NCBI GenBank assembly: GCA_943736015.1
Contig: OX031058.1
Location: 6,286,001 to 6,350,000 of the forward strand
Source of the DNA: Tridacna crocea
Lineage: Eukaryota; Mollusca; Bivalvia; Cardiida; Cardiidae
DNA length: 64,000 nt
Direction: 5' to 3'
The position numbers and the translations under genes are program-made. Shown one piece after another: positions 1 through 10,017 of the stretch. The stretch's first letter is position 1, and each line of letters starts with the position of its first letter. The notes under the pieces were generated by a model that ran no database searches, was not told the DNA's origin, and saw only the letters and a list, made by a program, of their open reading frames with translations.

Positions 1-145
1 CACCTATCCATGCTTTCCTGGAATTTCTCTTACCAGTACTCTGCACAATATTCTTTCCAAGCCACTGGCTGCTTTCCCACATAGCTATTGTCGAAACAAT
101 GATCAGCAGTGAGAGAGGAATGAATCCTGTCGCAACGTAAAGGGT
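1..145 (-). mobile_element. tRNA-type SINE (S2), 3' portion, cut by window edge
   Basis: Read on the minus strand this matches the 3' body of the S2 elements at 24690, 37255 and 62600: it carries GGAAAGAATATTGTGCAGAG and then AGGAAAGCATGGATAGGTG. The tRNA-like head is not visible in this copy. Confidence 0.6.
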
Positions 146-254
146 TAGAATAAAACTGAGAAGGGCTGGTGCCCACTGGCCCTGTGAGCCCTTAAATCAA
201 ACAGATTCTCTGCTGCTCTGTATCTCTTTACTACACAATACTGACTTTTTACTT

Positions 255-430
255 TTGAAAAGAAAATCCTTAAAAAGTATAGCTGGTAAAGGAAGGAATC
301 AATATTTTCTTCTTTTTTAACAATGTTTTCTACCCTTCCTAAAACAAAATTTCAATTTCTGAGTCACATTTAATTTGTCGCCTGCAAAATGTTTTCAACT
401 GAACAAGTCTAAAATTTTGTAAAGAATTAA
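255..430 (-). repeat. Family A TTAA element, degenerate
   Basis: The tail end has decayed and the left palindrome arm is barely recognisable. The right arm (ACAATGTTTTCTACCCTTCC) and the head (GCCTGCAAAATG to AAAGAATTAA) are clear. Confidence 0.6.
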
Positions 431-524
431 AATATTGTTATTCCTTACAAAATGACAGAGGGCTGGTTAGCAGTAAAAGAGTAACTGACTCTTCCATTTC
501 TCAGGTGGGATAGGGTTTTATAAA

Positions 525-761
525 TAACTCTTAGCCAAATGACAAAATTTTAGATTTGTCCAAATCGAAAGCATTTGCAGACGACAAAATAAAAGTGACT
601 GAAAATTTGAAATTTGTTTTGTGAAGGGAAGAAAACATTGTGGGAAAAGCAGAAAATGCTGGTTTCCAGCATGGTTTCCAGCATTTTCTCCTTTTCCCAC
701 AATGTTTTCCAAAAGCTTTTTCAGGGTCATCAAAAGTAGGGATTGTATGGTAATGGGTTAA
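525..761 (+). repeat. Family A TTAA element with duplicated loop
   Basis: This copy has a full head, palindrome and tail, ending in TTAA at 758. The palindrome centre carries a short tandem duplication (TTTCCAGCATGG repeated), so the usual 1-base loop is enlarged. Confidence 0.88.
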
Positions 762-1038
762 GAGGGCAAGAGATATTTTTTTAGTAAAGATAAGTGAACA
801 TACATAGAAATATTACTGAACTTATCTTATAGCAACCCTTTACTATACAGTCTGTTCTTCCACAATGTATTGTAACCTTTCACAGGCAAATCAATTGATT
901 TCAGACACATTTTATTTTTCAACAGGAATTAATCATGCTTTTAATTTAGTGTCTTTGTCTTGTTGGAATGGTCAACTATTTAATAGACCAATAGATTTTT
1001 TGGCTCCTCAACATTTAAATATCTGTGAACAACAAAAT

Positions 1039-1267
1039 TTAACCCTTTACCACACAACAAATTTTAAGAACTATCCAAATTGAAAGCATTTGCAGATGAC
1101 AATTTCTTATTGGCTGAAATGATGCAATTTTTATTTGATAGGGTAGAAAATGTTACGGGAAAAGGAGAAAATGCTAGTTACCAGCATTTTCTCCTTTTCC
1201 AACAATGTTTTCAAAAGGCTTCTATCTCAAGAGTGTTAAAAGTCGGCATTCTGTGGTAAAGGGTTAA
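1039..1267 (+). repeat. Family A TTAA element
   Basis: The copy is complete from TTAA (1039) to TTAA (1264). The head is diverged (ACAACAAATTTTAAGAAC). It shares its right-hand TTAA with the next copy. Confidence 0.85.
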
Positions 1268-1431
1268 ATCAAATCTGGCTCATGTGATAGGATCTGTCTA
1301 TTGAAAGGGTAGAAAACATTGTAGGAAAAGGAGAAAATGCTGGTTACCAGCATTTTCTCCTTTTCCTACAATGTTTTCAAATACCTTCTTCTCTAGGGTT
1401 GCCCAAACAGAAGATTGCTTGATAAAGAGTT
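1264..1431 (+). repeat. Family A element with perfect palindrome, head lost
   Basis: The palindrome at 1312-1378 has two perfect 33-base arms around a single T. Both arms carry the same departure from consensus: GTAGG on the left and CCTAC on the right, where the family has GTGGG/CCCAC. The head is replaced by unrelated sequence and the tail is diverged. Confidence 0.85.
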
Positions 1432-1789
1432 GTATGTCTTGTACTGAGGGTTTAATGCAAAGTTTTTTGTTTTCTTTTTCAGCGAATTTTGAGGAAGTAT
1501 CAATTAGTACTTGGAGTGAGTAATAACACAAGCAGGAAAACAGCATGTACATGTAATCTAAAGAACTACTTTGACAGGCTGTCGCTTTGGAGGTCAGAGC
1601 CCTTTCAGTGCTAAATCGCAATGGAGTTTGCTTCCGCAGACAGTGTAGAACGAGCAGTCTGATCTTGGATCTACTCTGTTCATTTTTTGGCTAGATATTC
1701 TGGTGAAAACAGCCTTGAAACTGCAATAAGTTTATATGCATCTTTAGAACTTGAAAATGTTGTTTCATTTATTTAGCAATGCACGGGTT

Positions 1790-2028
1790 TTGCACTGTTC
1801 TACATTATCCCAACTTTTAACAAACCTGTGAAAAAAACCTTTGAAAATATTGTGGGAAATGGAGAATGACATGCTGTTTCTACATGGTTATGAGCATTTT
1901 CTCCTTTTCCCACAACGTTTTCCACTACATCAAAGATGAATTCCATCATATGCGCCAAGTTTAAATTGTTGTCTGCAAACCCTTTCAATTTGGACACATC
2001 AAATTTTTTTTGTGTTGTAAAGAGTTAA
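1790..2028 (-). repeat. Family A TTAA element, diverged
   Basis: The tail is weak. The left arm holds an insertion near the centre (GACATGCTGTTTCTACATGG), and the right arm (CATTTTCTCCTTTTCCCACA) is intact. The head ends in TTAA at 2025. Confidence 0.75.
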
Positions 2029-2569
2029 AAAGACGAATGACAAATTTATTGTAAGAAAAAGGAGAGCCTAATTGACTAATTAGTGAGGAAAATAGAGCCT
2101 GGGACAGGAAGTTTATGACGAATCTGCGGAAAGAACTTTGTGTTAAATTTCAAAAGACTGTTTCAATTGTTACAATGTGATTACAATAGGAAATCTTAGG
2201 TAAGTTGATATTACTTTTGTTTCAATTGTTTCCTTACAAAGAACATACTAACCTACAAATGTGACCTCCATCGGAACATTGTGTGATAAGGAGTGATTGC
2301 TTGTAACATGCAATAATCATTATTCATTTTCTCTCAATTTTTTTTATTCCTCTGAAACAACTCGACATGATAATTTTGATTTTGTCAACTGTTTCTTGCC
2401 CGTTCTGCATGGAGTACCATATTTTGCATAAGTTTTGGGATACCCAAAGAAAGTGGGACACCATCAAAAATAGCAAAAGTGATGATTCTTTATGACCCAA
2501 ACATGAAATTTTGGGCCGTACTAAAAATTGCAAGGCAAGATCAGTATTTCTTTGTTCCAAAGAATTTGG

Positions 2570-2728
2570 CACCTCTGCTGAAGCATGTGAGAAAAGTAGT
2601 CGGTGGCTTTGGAAAGAAAGTAGTGTAAGTACCGGTGTGAGAAAACCAGGAAACACATGTGTGTCACCGACCGCCATGATATGACCTTAGCTGTTAAAGT
2701 GGCGTTAAACCCCAATACAACCAACCAA
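2570..2728 (+). mobile_element. SINE S1, 5'-truncated, with 13-bp target duplication
   Basis: The body runs from CACCTCTGCTGAAGCATGTG to the tail AATACAACCAACCAA. It is flanked on both sides by CCAAAGAATTTGG (2557-2569 and 2729-2741), a direct repeat typical of LINE-mediated retroposition. It lacks the tRNA-like head present at 30919, so it is a 5'-truncated insertion. Confidence 0.88.
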
Positions 2729-2741
2729 CCAAAGAATTTGG

Positions 2742-2907
2742 ACAGTGAATGTCTATTTTAAAAAAAATCTTTCAGTCCATTTGTTACCCTTTATTTAAAA
2801 TTATTTATTTCGCAAAGATTTATTTCTACACACGTAACGTCGTATTAGCATGCTTCCCAACCCTCCCAATTTCAGTGGGTCTTTCCTGATTAAAAAAAAA
2901 CCAAACT
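2742..2907. other. Short stretch without identified feature
   Basis: AT-rich sequence with short poly-A and poly-T runs. I see no repeat or coding signal. Confidence 0.5.
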
Positions 2908-3023
2908 GACAATATCTTCTACCGCATCAAAGTCAGAATTCTTCGTATTAACAAGATTTAAATTGTCTGCAGATACTTTGAATTTTGTCCAGGCCAAAAA
3001 TTTGTTGTTTGGTAAAGAGTTAA
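2908..3023 (-). repeat. Family A, head half only
   Basis: Only the sequence from the right palindrome arm outward remains (CTTCTACC, GTCTGCAGATAC, TTTGGTAAAGAGTTAA). The tail and left arm are absent. Confidence 0.7.
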
Positions 3024-3059
3024 CACATCTTTATCAAATTATCCAGTACTTATGCATGG

Positions 3060-3180
3060 GCACTGAAGTGTCTTGTCTTAGGCCACTCCCATGAAAATCC
3101 CAGTAGATTCAGTAAGGCTTGAATCTCAGGTGCCTCCAGGTTATGAGTCTTACACTTCATCACTGAGACATGTAGGACCC
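3060..3180 (-). mobile_element. tRNA-derived SINE head (minus strand)
   Basis: The reverse strand reads as a tRNA-like unit: a box-A-like TGTCTCAGTGATGAAG followed about 30 bases later by a box-B-like GAGATTCAAGCC. I could not fix a 3' end or target duplication. Confidence 0.5.
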
Positions 3181-3278
3181 TTTTAACGAGGGAAAGAAGC
3201 CTTTTGGAAAAAAAATGTGAGAGAATTCAATGCTGGTTTTCTTTTCTCAAAGTACAAATCCCTATCATCTGAACCCCA

Positions 3279-3507
3279 TTAACTCTTTACCACACCAGAA
3301 AATTTTAGACTGGTCCAAATTGAAAGCATCTGCAGACGACAAAATAAAGCTGACTAAAAAGTACAAATTTGTTCTGGGAAGGGTAGAAAACACTGTGGGA
3401 AAAGGAGAAAATGCTGGTTACCAGCATTTTTTCCTTTTCCCACAGCGTTTTCAAGAGGCTTCTTACTCAGGGGCGTCAAAAGTTGGGATTGTGTGGTAAT
3501 GGGTTAA
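3279..3507 (+). repeat. Family A TTAA element, CACTGTG variant
   Basis: Complete copy. The left arm has CACTGTGGG and the right arm CCCACAGCG, so the change relative to CATTGTG is nearly matched on both sides. The tail reads GGGATTGTGTGGTAATGGG. Confidence 0.9.
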
Positions 3508-3510
3508 GCT

Positions 3511-3584
3511 TTATTTGTTATCTACAGAATACTTTCCATAAATTTTGATCTGGTCCAAAATTTTGTTGTCTGATAAAGGGTTAA
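3511..3584 (-). repeat. Family A head fragment
   Basis: Only the outer head remains (CTGGTCCAAAATTTTGTTGT to AAAGGGTTAA). Confidence 0.65.
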
Positions 3585-3644
3585 TTTAGGCCTTGTACCC
3601 CACGATCCACGCTTTCAGTGTCCCAGAGAATGAAAGCTTAGTTT

Positions 3645-3806
3645 GAAAACATTGTGGGAAAGGTAGAAAATGGTGGTCACCAGCATTTTCTTTTTTTCCC
3701 AAAATGTTTTCTACCCACTCAAAAACCAATTTCTATTTACGAGTCAAATTATTCAAACACTTTCAATTTGGCCTAGGGTAAAATTTTAATGTTTAATAAA
3801 GGTTTA
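3645..3806 (-). repeat. Family A element, tail lost
   Basis: The palindrome is present with imperfect arms (centre GGTGGTCACCAG). The head is diverged and runs directly into the next copy at a mutated TTAA (GGTTTACC). Confidence 0.75.
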
Positions 3807-4024
3807 CCTCTTTACCAAATGACATAATTTTAGACTAGTCCAAATTGGAAGCATTTGCAGATGACAAAATTTACATTACTCAAAAGTTGAAATTTGGGTT
3901 GGGAAGGGTAGAAAACATTGTGGGGGAAAAGGAGAAAATGCTGGTTACCAGCATTTTCTCCGTTTCCCTCAATGTTTTCAGAAGGCTTCTTCCTCAGGGT
4001 CGGGATTGTTTGGTAAAGGGTTAA
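3804..4024 (+). repeat. Family A TTAA element
   Basis: The copy is head-to-head with the preceding one. The palindrome has an extra G run in the left arm (TGTGGGGGAAAAGG). Confidence 0.85.
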
Positions 4025-4456
4025 ATATAAACAACCATATTTCTTGGTCAGATTTATCATGAATGATGAGAGGGAGTTTGATTCATGATTGAATCATAAA
4101 AAATATGATTTTGACACAACAAAATAAACACTCTGTATCCATTCATCTTCCTTAAATACAATGCCGCCAGCAGATGACCTTTCTTGTCTGTTGGTAGACC
4201 ATCTACTCTATAGCAAAAGGATAGATTGCTCATAAAAGCAATTTCTCTTTTTAGTCCATTGTTTTACATGTATTCATGTTTTTGTGACCCTGCCATGTTA
4301 GATATCCATGTTATGTTCTCAAGAAGCAATGTGCTAGGGTTTAGGAATTCATACCTCTTGGTAAGAGAGATCAACTTTTGAGACCACCAACAGTCTATAG
4401 AGCTCCAGAAAAGAGGGAGTGACGGTATTCTAAAGTCATTATTAATTTTCTCATGG

Positions 4457-4530
4457 AAACCCATGTTGTGAGTACTCATTAGAATCACCTCAATGAGACG
4501 ATTCTAATGAGCACCCACAACATAGGGTTT
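4457..4530. repeat. Long inverted repeat, family F copy 1
   Basis: Arms 4457-4486 and 4500-4530 are complementary around ACTCATTAGAAT / ATTCTAATGAG with a ~13-base spacer. Weaker complementarity continues outward. The same palindrome recurs at 25949-26023 with related flanks, including an AGAGGGAGTGA motif, so it is a dispersed element. Confidence 0.75.
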
Positions 4531-5316
4531 AGTGGAAAATAATTAATATTTTCGATTTTGAAGTCAAAATCATCCTCCCCGCCACCCCCCCCCGTCTCAG
4601 CTCTGAGTCTAGATTCCGACTTGTACATTGTAGTCATATGGAAGTCTGCGCTTCAACTTCAAGTTTTGCAGTTGTGCTGTTTAGGGAAAGAAAAAGCAAA
4701 CAAAAGCCATGGACAAGGACACTTTGGCCTGACACCCTCGGTATGGGCTTTATACCTTTAGTTCTTCCGTCACGGGTACATCCTTATAACTGGGTCAACT
4801 TGAATATAGTGGAAGCAACCAGTGAAATCGGTCATTGGCATGTTGAATTTGTTCACAAGTTCGTGCACATTGTTTACTGTTACTACATGTATTTATATTT
4901 GAGATAAGTAAATTTAAAAACAAGAAAGGCTTGAAAAATAGATGCAAAGTTATTCATATATGCCTTCAAGCTTGCAAATGAAGTCATTACAACTGACATA
5001 AAAAGTTATCTAGTCAAAGTTGATGTTATCCCTATGCACCGTCTTCTTGCTAAGACCATATTGCACCAAAAGCTTTTCTACCAACTTTGATTACTGACAG
5101 ATTTATTTTGAAGCTTGTGATAGTATGTTTATTGATAATTCAAATATTTCTGTACATTTAGTTTTAGTAGGAACTGATATTTATTCTCGGAACAGAATCA
5201 CGACAGCTTACCACCTCACAGTCTGCCAATTTTGAAGAAGTTCAAGACATTGAAAGAAATGAAAAGCATGTATTAATATATATTCGGTGTGAAGACAGAA
5301 GGAAACAGAAGTCTGC
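4531..5316. other. Stretch without identified feature
   Basis: I see no recognisable gene or repeat. There is a C-run around 4577-4592, but nothing with the codon character of the DAAM exons. Confidence 0.5.
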
Positions 5317-5545
5317 TTAACCCATTACCACACAATCCCTACTTTTAACGACCCTGAAGAAAGAAGCCTTAGAAAACATTGTGGGAAAAGGAGAAAATGC
5401 TGCTAACCAGCATTTTCTCCTTTTCCCACAATGTTTTCTACCCCTCTCAAAACAAATTTCATATTTTCAGTCACTTTTATTTTGTCGTCTGCAAATACTT
5501 TTGATTTTGACAAGTCTAAAATATTATCGTTTGGTAAGGAGTTAA
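5317..5545 (-). repeat. Family A TTAA element
   Basis: Complete tail, palindrome and head. The centre is ATGCTGCTAACCAGCAT, with one mismatch next to the loop. Confidence 0.9.
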
Positions 5546-5838
5546 CCTGAATAATGCTTTTTTTTGTCTTAATTAAAGTTAGTTTGCTTAGTGGTTTAGC
5601 TTATTGAAAATTGATAAACATTAATAAAATACTGCCTAGAAGTGAACTTGAGACCATTTTGAATATGAGGGAAAAGTGTTGATACAGATTTGCCTCCAGG
5701 GGTGTTAATTATGTCTGAGTTGTTACTTGAATGATGAATTTGATGATGTGTGAAAGGTAAATATTGAAGGATGAACCATTACTAAAGTGTGTGATCAGTC
5801 ACTGTGAAATTTATTGTAAGTGTCTGTCTTCCTCATCT

Positions 5839-6068
5839 TCTGACTCTTTACCAAATGACAAAATTTTAAACTTGTCAAAATTTTAAGCAATTGCAGAAGA
5901 CAATTTGAAAGTGGCTCATTCAGGAAATGTTGTCTTTGATAGGGTAGAAAACATTGTGGGAAAAGGAGAAAATGCTGGTTACCAGCATTTTCTCCTTTTT
6001 CCACAATGTTTTAAAAAATTTTCTTTTTCATTGTTGTTAAAAGTCGGGATTGTGTGGGAAAGGGTTAA
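5839..6068 (+). repeat. Family A TTAA element
   Basis: The left TTAA has mutated to TGA. The palindrome at 5947-6012 is near perfect. The right TTAA (6065) is shared with the next, degenerate copy. Confidence 0.88.
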
Positions 6069-6490
6069 CTCCTTACCAGATTATGAAATTCTGGGACAAT
6101 CCATTATGAAAGCAATTAAATATGTCACAACGAATTAAATACGGTTCTAGTGATGGGGCTCCTCTTTAAAAGGTTAGAAGAACTTGTTGAAAAAGAGAAA
6201 ATGCTGCATATTCGTTTTTTTTTTATTTCTAACAATATGTTAGTTTAAATGTATTTATTTTACATTGGTCGAGAAACAAGGCCTTAACACTTGCACTAAT
6301 CTCTCTGGATTCTGCTCCATGGGTACTACTTCAGCACTAGTGGCTAATGTGTGGGTCAATGAAAAATCCATAAGTTGACACCCGCTTCCGGGTATCCAAC
6401 TCGGAACCTCAAGTTACGAGGCTGACACTCTGCCTACCACGGACACCACAATATGTTTAAAAGACTTTTCATCTTAGGGATCTTTTTAAC
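6065..6490 (+). repeat. Family A element split by a SINE
   Basis: A degenerate copy starts TTAACTCCTTACC at 6065. Its right palindrome arm is interrupted at 6242 by a minus-strand SINE and resumes at about 6448 with AATATGTTTAAAAGAC, then decays into a TTAACC at 6486. Confidence 0.7.
6242..6447 (-). mobile_element. tRNA-derived SINE with 10-bp target duplication
   Basis: The minus strand starts GTCCGTGGTAGGCAGAGTG (box A region) and has GAGGTTCCGAGTTGGATACC (box B region). The 206-bp body is flanked by ACAATATGTT at 6232-6241 and 6448-6457. The plus strand opens with an AT-rich run that corresponds to the SINE 3' tail. Confidence 0.82.
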
Positions 6491-6639
6491 CAGTTATACC
6501 AACCAATCCTAGGTTTTTATGACCATGAGCCAGATATTTTTTTTTTCTGAAACACTTTTTGGATACATAAGAAATTATTATATCCATTTAGAAACAACAA
6601 TTACCGTAATTGACTGAACTACATTCGAATTTCTTCATC

Positions 6640-6700
6640 TACACTTTTCAAGTTGGATTCTGGACAGTTCTAAACAATTTGCCTCCTGGTAAAGAGTTAA
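6640..6700 (-). repeat. Family A head fragment
   Basis: A diverged head end: CAAGTTGGATTCTGGACAG followed by CCTGGTAAAGAGTTAA. Confidence 0.5.
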
Positions 6701-6904
6701 AGCACCAAATTTCTTTTTTGGTGAAAGATGAAGGTGATAGTGTTTAACCAGGATCTTCATCCTTTCTAAAAAATATAAATGAGCCATGCTCTGTGAAAAG
6801 GGGAATAAATTCACCTGCAAAAAGTATATCGATCCATGTCAGCCTGCCCAGGGTGACATTGGGTCGAATTTTTTTGCAGTGGATATATATAGATTTTCTT
6901 CATT

Positions 6905-7126
6905 TTAACTTTTTACGAAACAACAAAATTTTAGACCGGTCCATATTGAAAGCACTTACAGATAACAAAATAAACACAACTCAAAAAATTAATGTTTTCC
7001 CCAGAATAGTAGAAAACATTGTGGGAAAAGGAGAAAATGCTGGTTACTAGCATTTTCTCCTTTTCTCACCATGTTTTTTTTTAAGGCTTCTATCTAAGGG
7101 CTGTAAAAATTTTGTGCAGTGTGATC
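6905..7126 (+). repeat. Family A TTAA element, tail decayed
   Basis: The head starts TTAACTTTTTACGAAACAAC. The palindrome is good (centre GGTTACTAG), and the tail past GGCTTCTATCTAAGG is diverged with no clear terminal TTAA. Confidence 0.82.
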
Positions 7127-7155
7127 TTGCTCTACACTGGAATTGAAGGTCTTTT

Positions 7156-7374
7156 TTAACCTTTTACTCCATAGACACTCATTTCTAGGCATGGCTTGTA
7201 GGAGCCTTTGGAAAACATTGTGGCAAAAGGTGAAATTGCTCGTCACTTTTGCTTTTGCCACAATGTTTTCTACACTATCAAAAGGTGTCATATATATATA
7301 AGAAACAGCTTCTTCCTTGTTATTTAGGGTCAATTAGAGATACTATAGAAATGCCTTATGGGGTAAAGGGTTAA
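7156..7374 (-). repeat. Family B TTAA element, damaged hairpin centre
   Basis: The copy runs from TTAA (7156) to TTAA (7371). The palindrome centre has lost the expected GACGAGCAATTTC, leaving GCTCGTCACTTTTGCTTTTG. The terminal part CCTTATGGGGTAAAGGG is conserved. Confidence 0.85.
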
Positions 7375-7654
7375 AGGTTATTGGTTATTTTTGTCCTCTA
7401 TCTATCCTTTTGATGTGGACGAGTCGGGAATACTGTAATGTGGTAAATAGTTAAAGCACCTTGTAAGTAATTAGTACAAACCATGTCAGTGACATATGAT
7501 TGACAGGTCATTATCATTTATAACAGAAGGACAATCTCATAAAAACACTGTGAGGGAGAAACAATTATAGTGGTCATTTATTTGGGACATGAAAAACATG
7601 ATTATCTTATTTTGTGTAGTTGGCATTTGACCTGCATAGCACTGACTTCATTAG

Positions 7655-7795
7655 TTGTATGGTCAGGTGGCAGGGACTTGGAAACTTGTTCGTGGCTGTG
7701 GTGAATCATGTCGCCTCAAGCCAAAGGCAAGGTGGCGACATGATTCAGCACTGCCGTGAACAATTTTCTAAGTCCCCTGCCACCTGATCGTACAA
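7655..7795. repeat. Long inverted repeat with ~60-bp arms
   Basis: Arm 7655-7714 is complementary to 7734-7795 (for example GGTCAGGTGGCAGGGACTT against AAGTCCCCTGCCACCTGATC), with about 19 bases between. This sequence is unrelated to families A-C and I found no target duplication. It looks like a foldback/MITE-type element. Confidence 0.8.
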
Positions 7796-8319
7796 CAAAT
7801 TTATTATACTTCAAATCATACAATTCCAATGTTTGTTAGGCAAATTTTACTTATTGTCTGTTTTAAAAAGATCGAATACGCTGACGAAGTATAGTACCTT
7901 CTGAGTACCACAATGGAATAAAAACTGACTTGACTGGGAAATGGCGTCACTGAAACCTTGATAATACATGCCAAAATGTGTAGCTTGGCACATAAGCTTG
8001 ATGTAAACCTTGAACACCGCCACCATTTTGGATGTTGTTTTAATAGTGTTAAGTCATGTATATGGGCTCCCAAAAGGGGAAACTGCTTTTTACTTTTGTT
8101 TTGCCAGGGAACATGATGTAAATTTTTGGTGCCAATTTCAATTTCTAATTTTTCCGAATTAGATCACGAGAAATCCGAATTAGATCACGAGAAATTTCTT
8201 TGCAGTATAATAAACTGTTTGGTTCATTATTCTTTTCACCACCATGAGATGAAATTGTTGTTGGAAAAAGAGAAAATGCTAATAATTAGCATCTTTAGGC
8301 TTTCCAACCTACTTTTGTA

Positions 8320-8527
8320 ACTTTTTATTCCTTTACCAGATAATCTGGACTTTGAATGACCCTGAGGAAGACAGCTGTTTAAAACATGGAGCAAAAAGGA
8401 GAAACAGTTTGTGACCATTTTCTTCTCTTCTCACTGTTTTCAACCCTCCACAAAACAAATTAAAATTTTCAGGTCACATTTATGTCGTCTGCAAATACTT
8501 TGAAACCGGAGAGATCTAATATTAAAT
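8320..8527 (-). repeat. Family A element, degenerate
   Basis: The tail (CCTTTACCAGATAATCTGG), broken palindrome (centre AACAGTTTGTGACCATTTTC) and head (TTTATGTCGTCTGCAAATAC) are in the expected order. A smaller decayed palindrome piece lies just upstream at about 8250-8310. Confidence 0.6.
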
Positions 8528-9007
8528 AATGTAGATGGATAAGTAAAGGACAATGCAGATTCAAAATCAGATCATGTGTTCTATGTGGTCTGATCTTTAT
8601 TTACTGTGTGCAAAAGCAACTAAACAGCGATCCATCAAGGTACAGGTTCTAGAAATATGAATGAAATATGAAAAAGTACATAACAATAGAGAAAAAGTGC
8701 AATCTCCTGTAATTGTGCTCAGACAACTCAGTCAGAATATATGGAGAGTTACCTACCATATTTGTATGGTTTCTTTTGGTTTTGATAGGTCAAGTAGCAA
8801 AGTTTGAAGTAAATATCTTCAAAAAAGTCAGTACAGATATCAGGATGTGTCAGTTTTTTTTGCATGTTTTCTATGAATAAAGCCCAGCTTACAAGTGTTG
8901 TTTCTGGTCTTGGGTCAGGTCACATTTTATGGGTTACTTTGCTTTGTTCTGACCAATCTTTTAGTCCTTTGACAATCATGTGTTTTAACTTCCCAAAGTA
9001 AGGTAAC
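8528..9007. other. Stretch without identified feature
   Basis: AT-rich sequence. It contains a short imperfect palindrome, AGATCATGTG...GTGGTCTGATCT, at about 8567-8600, related to the GATCAGACTGCAC palindromes further right. Confidence 0.45.
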
Positions 9008-9208
9008 TATTGAAAACACCGTAGGAAAAAGACAAAATGCTGGTAACCGGCATTTTCTCATTTTCTGGAATCAGCCTGTCTGTCGGTGTGTGTGTCCGTC
9101 CATGTGTCCGTCTGTGTACAAAATACTAGTAATTGCCTGTTTCTGTCAAAGCACTGGCTGGGGTATTAAGTCACATCCAGTGACAGCTCTTGTTTAGCAA
9201 AGGGTTAA
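9008..9208. repeat. Family A element split by a short Helentron-like insertion
   Basis: Both palindrome arms are present at 9008-9063 (centre GGTAACCGG). The sequence then breaks and resumes as AGCAAAGGGTTAA at about 9196-9208. The part between the arm and the terminus has been lost or replaced. Confidence 0.65.
9064..9194 (+). mobile_element. Short Helentron-like non-autonomous element
   Basis: The 131-bp insert carries a GTCCGTCC-type run near its left end and finishes GTGACAGCTCTTGTTT. This terminal motif recurs at 11281, 23309 (reverse), 27068, 46605 and 62142. It has no core repeat units and no target duplication. Confidence 0.55.
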
Positions 9209-9436
9209 TCTTTTACCATACAATGACGACTTTTGATGACCCTGAGAAAGAAGCCTTTTGAAAACATTGTGGGAAAAGGAGAAAATGCTGGTAACCAGTA
9301 TTTTCTCCTTTTCCCATAATGTTTTCTACCCTTCCCAAATCAAATTTAGATTTTACAGTCACATATTTATTTTGTCGTCTGCAAATGCTTTCAATTTGGA
9401 CCAGTCTATAAATTTTGTTGTTTGGTAAAAGGTTAA
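9205..9436 (-). repeat. Family A TTAA element
   Basis: Complete copy sharing its left TTAA with the split copy. The palindrome has a single arm mismatch (CCAGTATTTTC). Confidence 0.9.
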
Positions 9437-9655
9437 AAGACATTGGTCTTTTTGATCAGATATTACAAATAACTTTGTTATGCAAATCTTGTCCTTTTTC
9501 GTATGCAGGAATTGCTACGGGGGGGCGTGAATATTCAAATAGAGATCAGTCGTGATGGCTTTATTAACTGTTTTTGTTTTTAACGCTTTACTGTACAACC
9601 CTTTTCTGACTAATTGAAATCTTCCACTTTGAATTGATTTGTACATGTATTATCA

Positions 9656-9884
9656 TTATCTCTTTACCAAACGAAAAAATTTTAGAATGGTCCAAATTGA
9701 AAGCATTTGCAGACGACAAAATAAAGGTGACTCAAAAATTGAACCTTAATTTGGGAAGGCTAGAGAACATTGTGGGAAAGGGAGAAAATGCTGGTTACCA
9801 GCATTTTCTCCTTTTCCCACAATGTTTTCAAAAGGCTTCTTCCACAGGGTTGTTAAATGTCGGGATTGTTTAGTAAAGAGTTGA
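9656..9884 (+). repeat. Family A element
   Basis: Complete head, palindrome and tail. The terminal TTAA is mutated at both ends (TTAT and TTGA), so this is an older insertion. Confidence 0.87.
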
Positions 9885-10017
9885 CTGTTTTGTTTGTAAC
9901 TCTCTACTGTTCAATGTTTTTCAGACTAATTGAAATCCTCCACATTGAATTGAATGGTATGATATTTAGGTGCTAAAAACATCTTAATTCATTCATATCA
10001 CATCCACAGCTCATTTA

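Noticed and set aside
1147-1213. Regularly recurring palindromes as a possible CRISPR array
   Set aside because: Copies are dispersed, in both orientations, within ~230-bp elements with TTAA ends, and the region has spliced animal exons.
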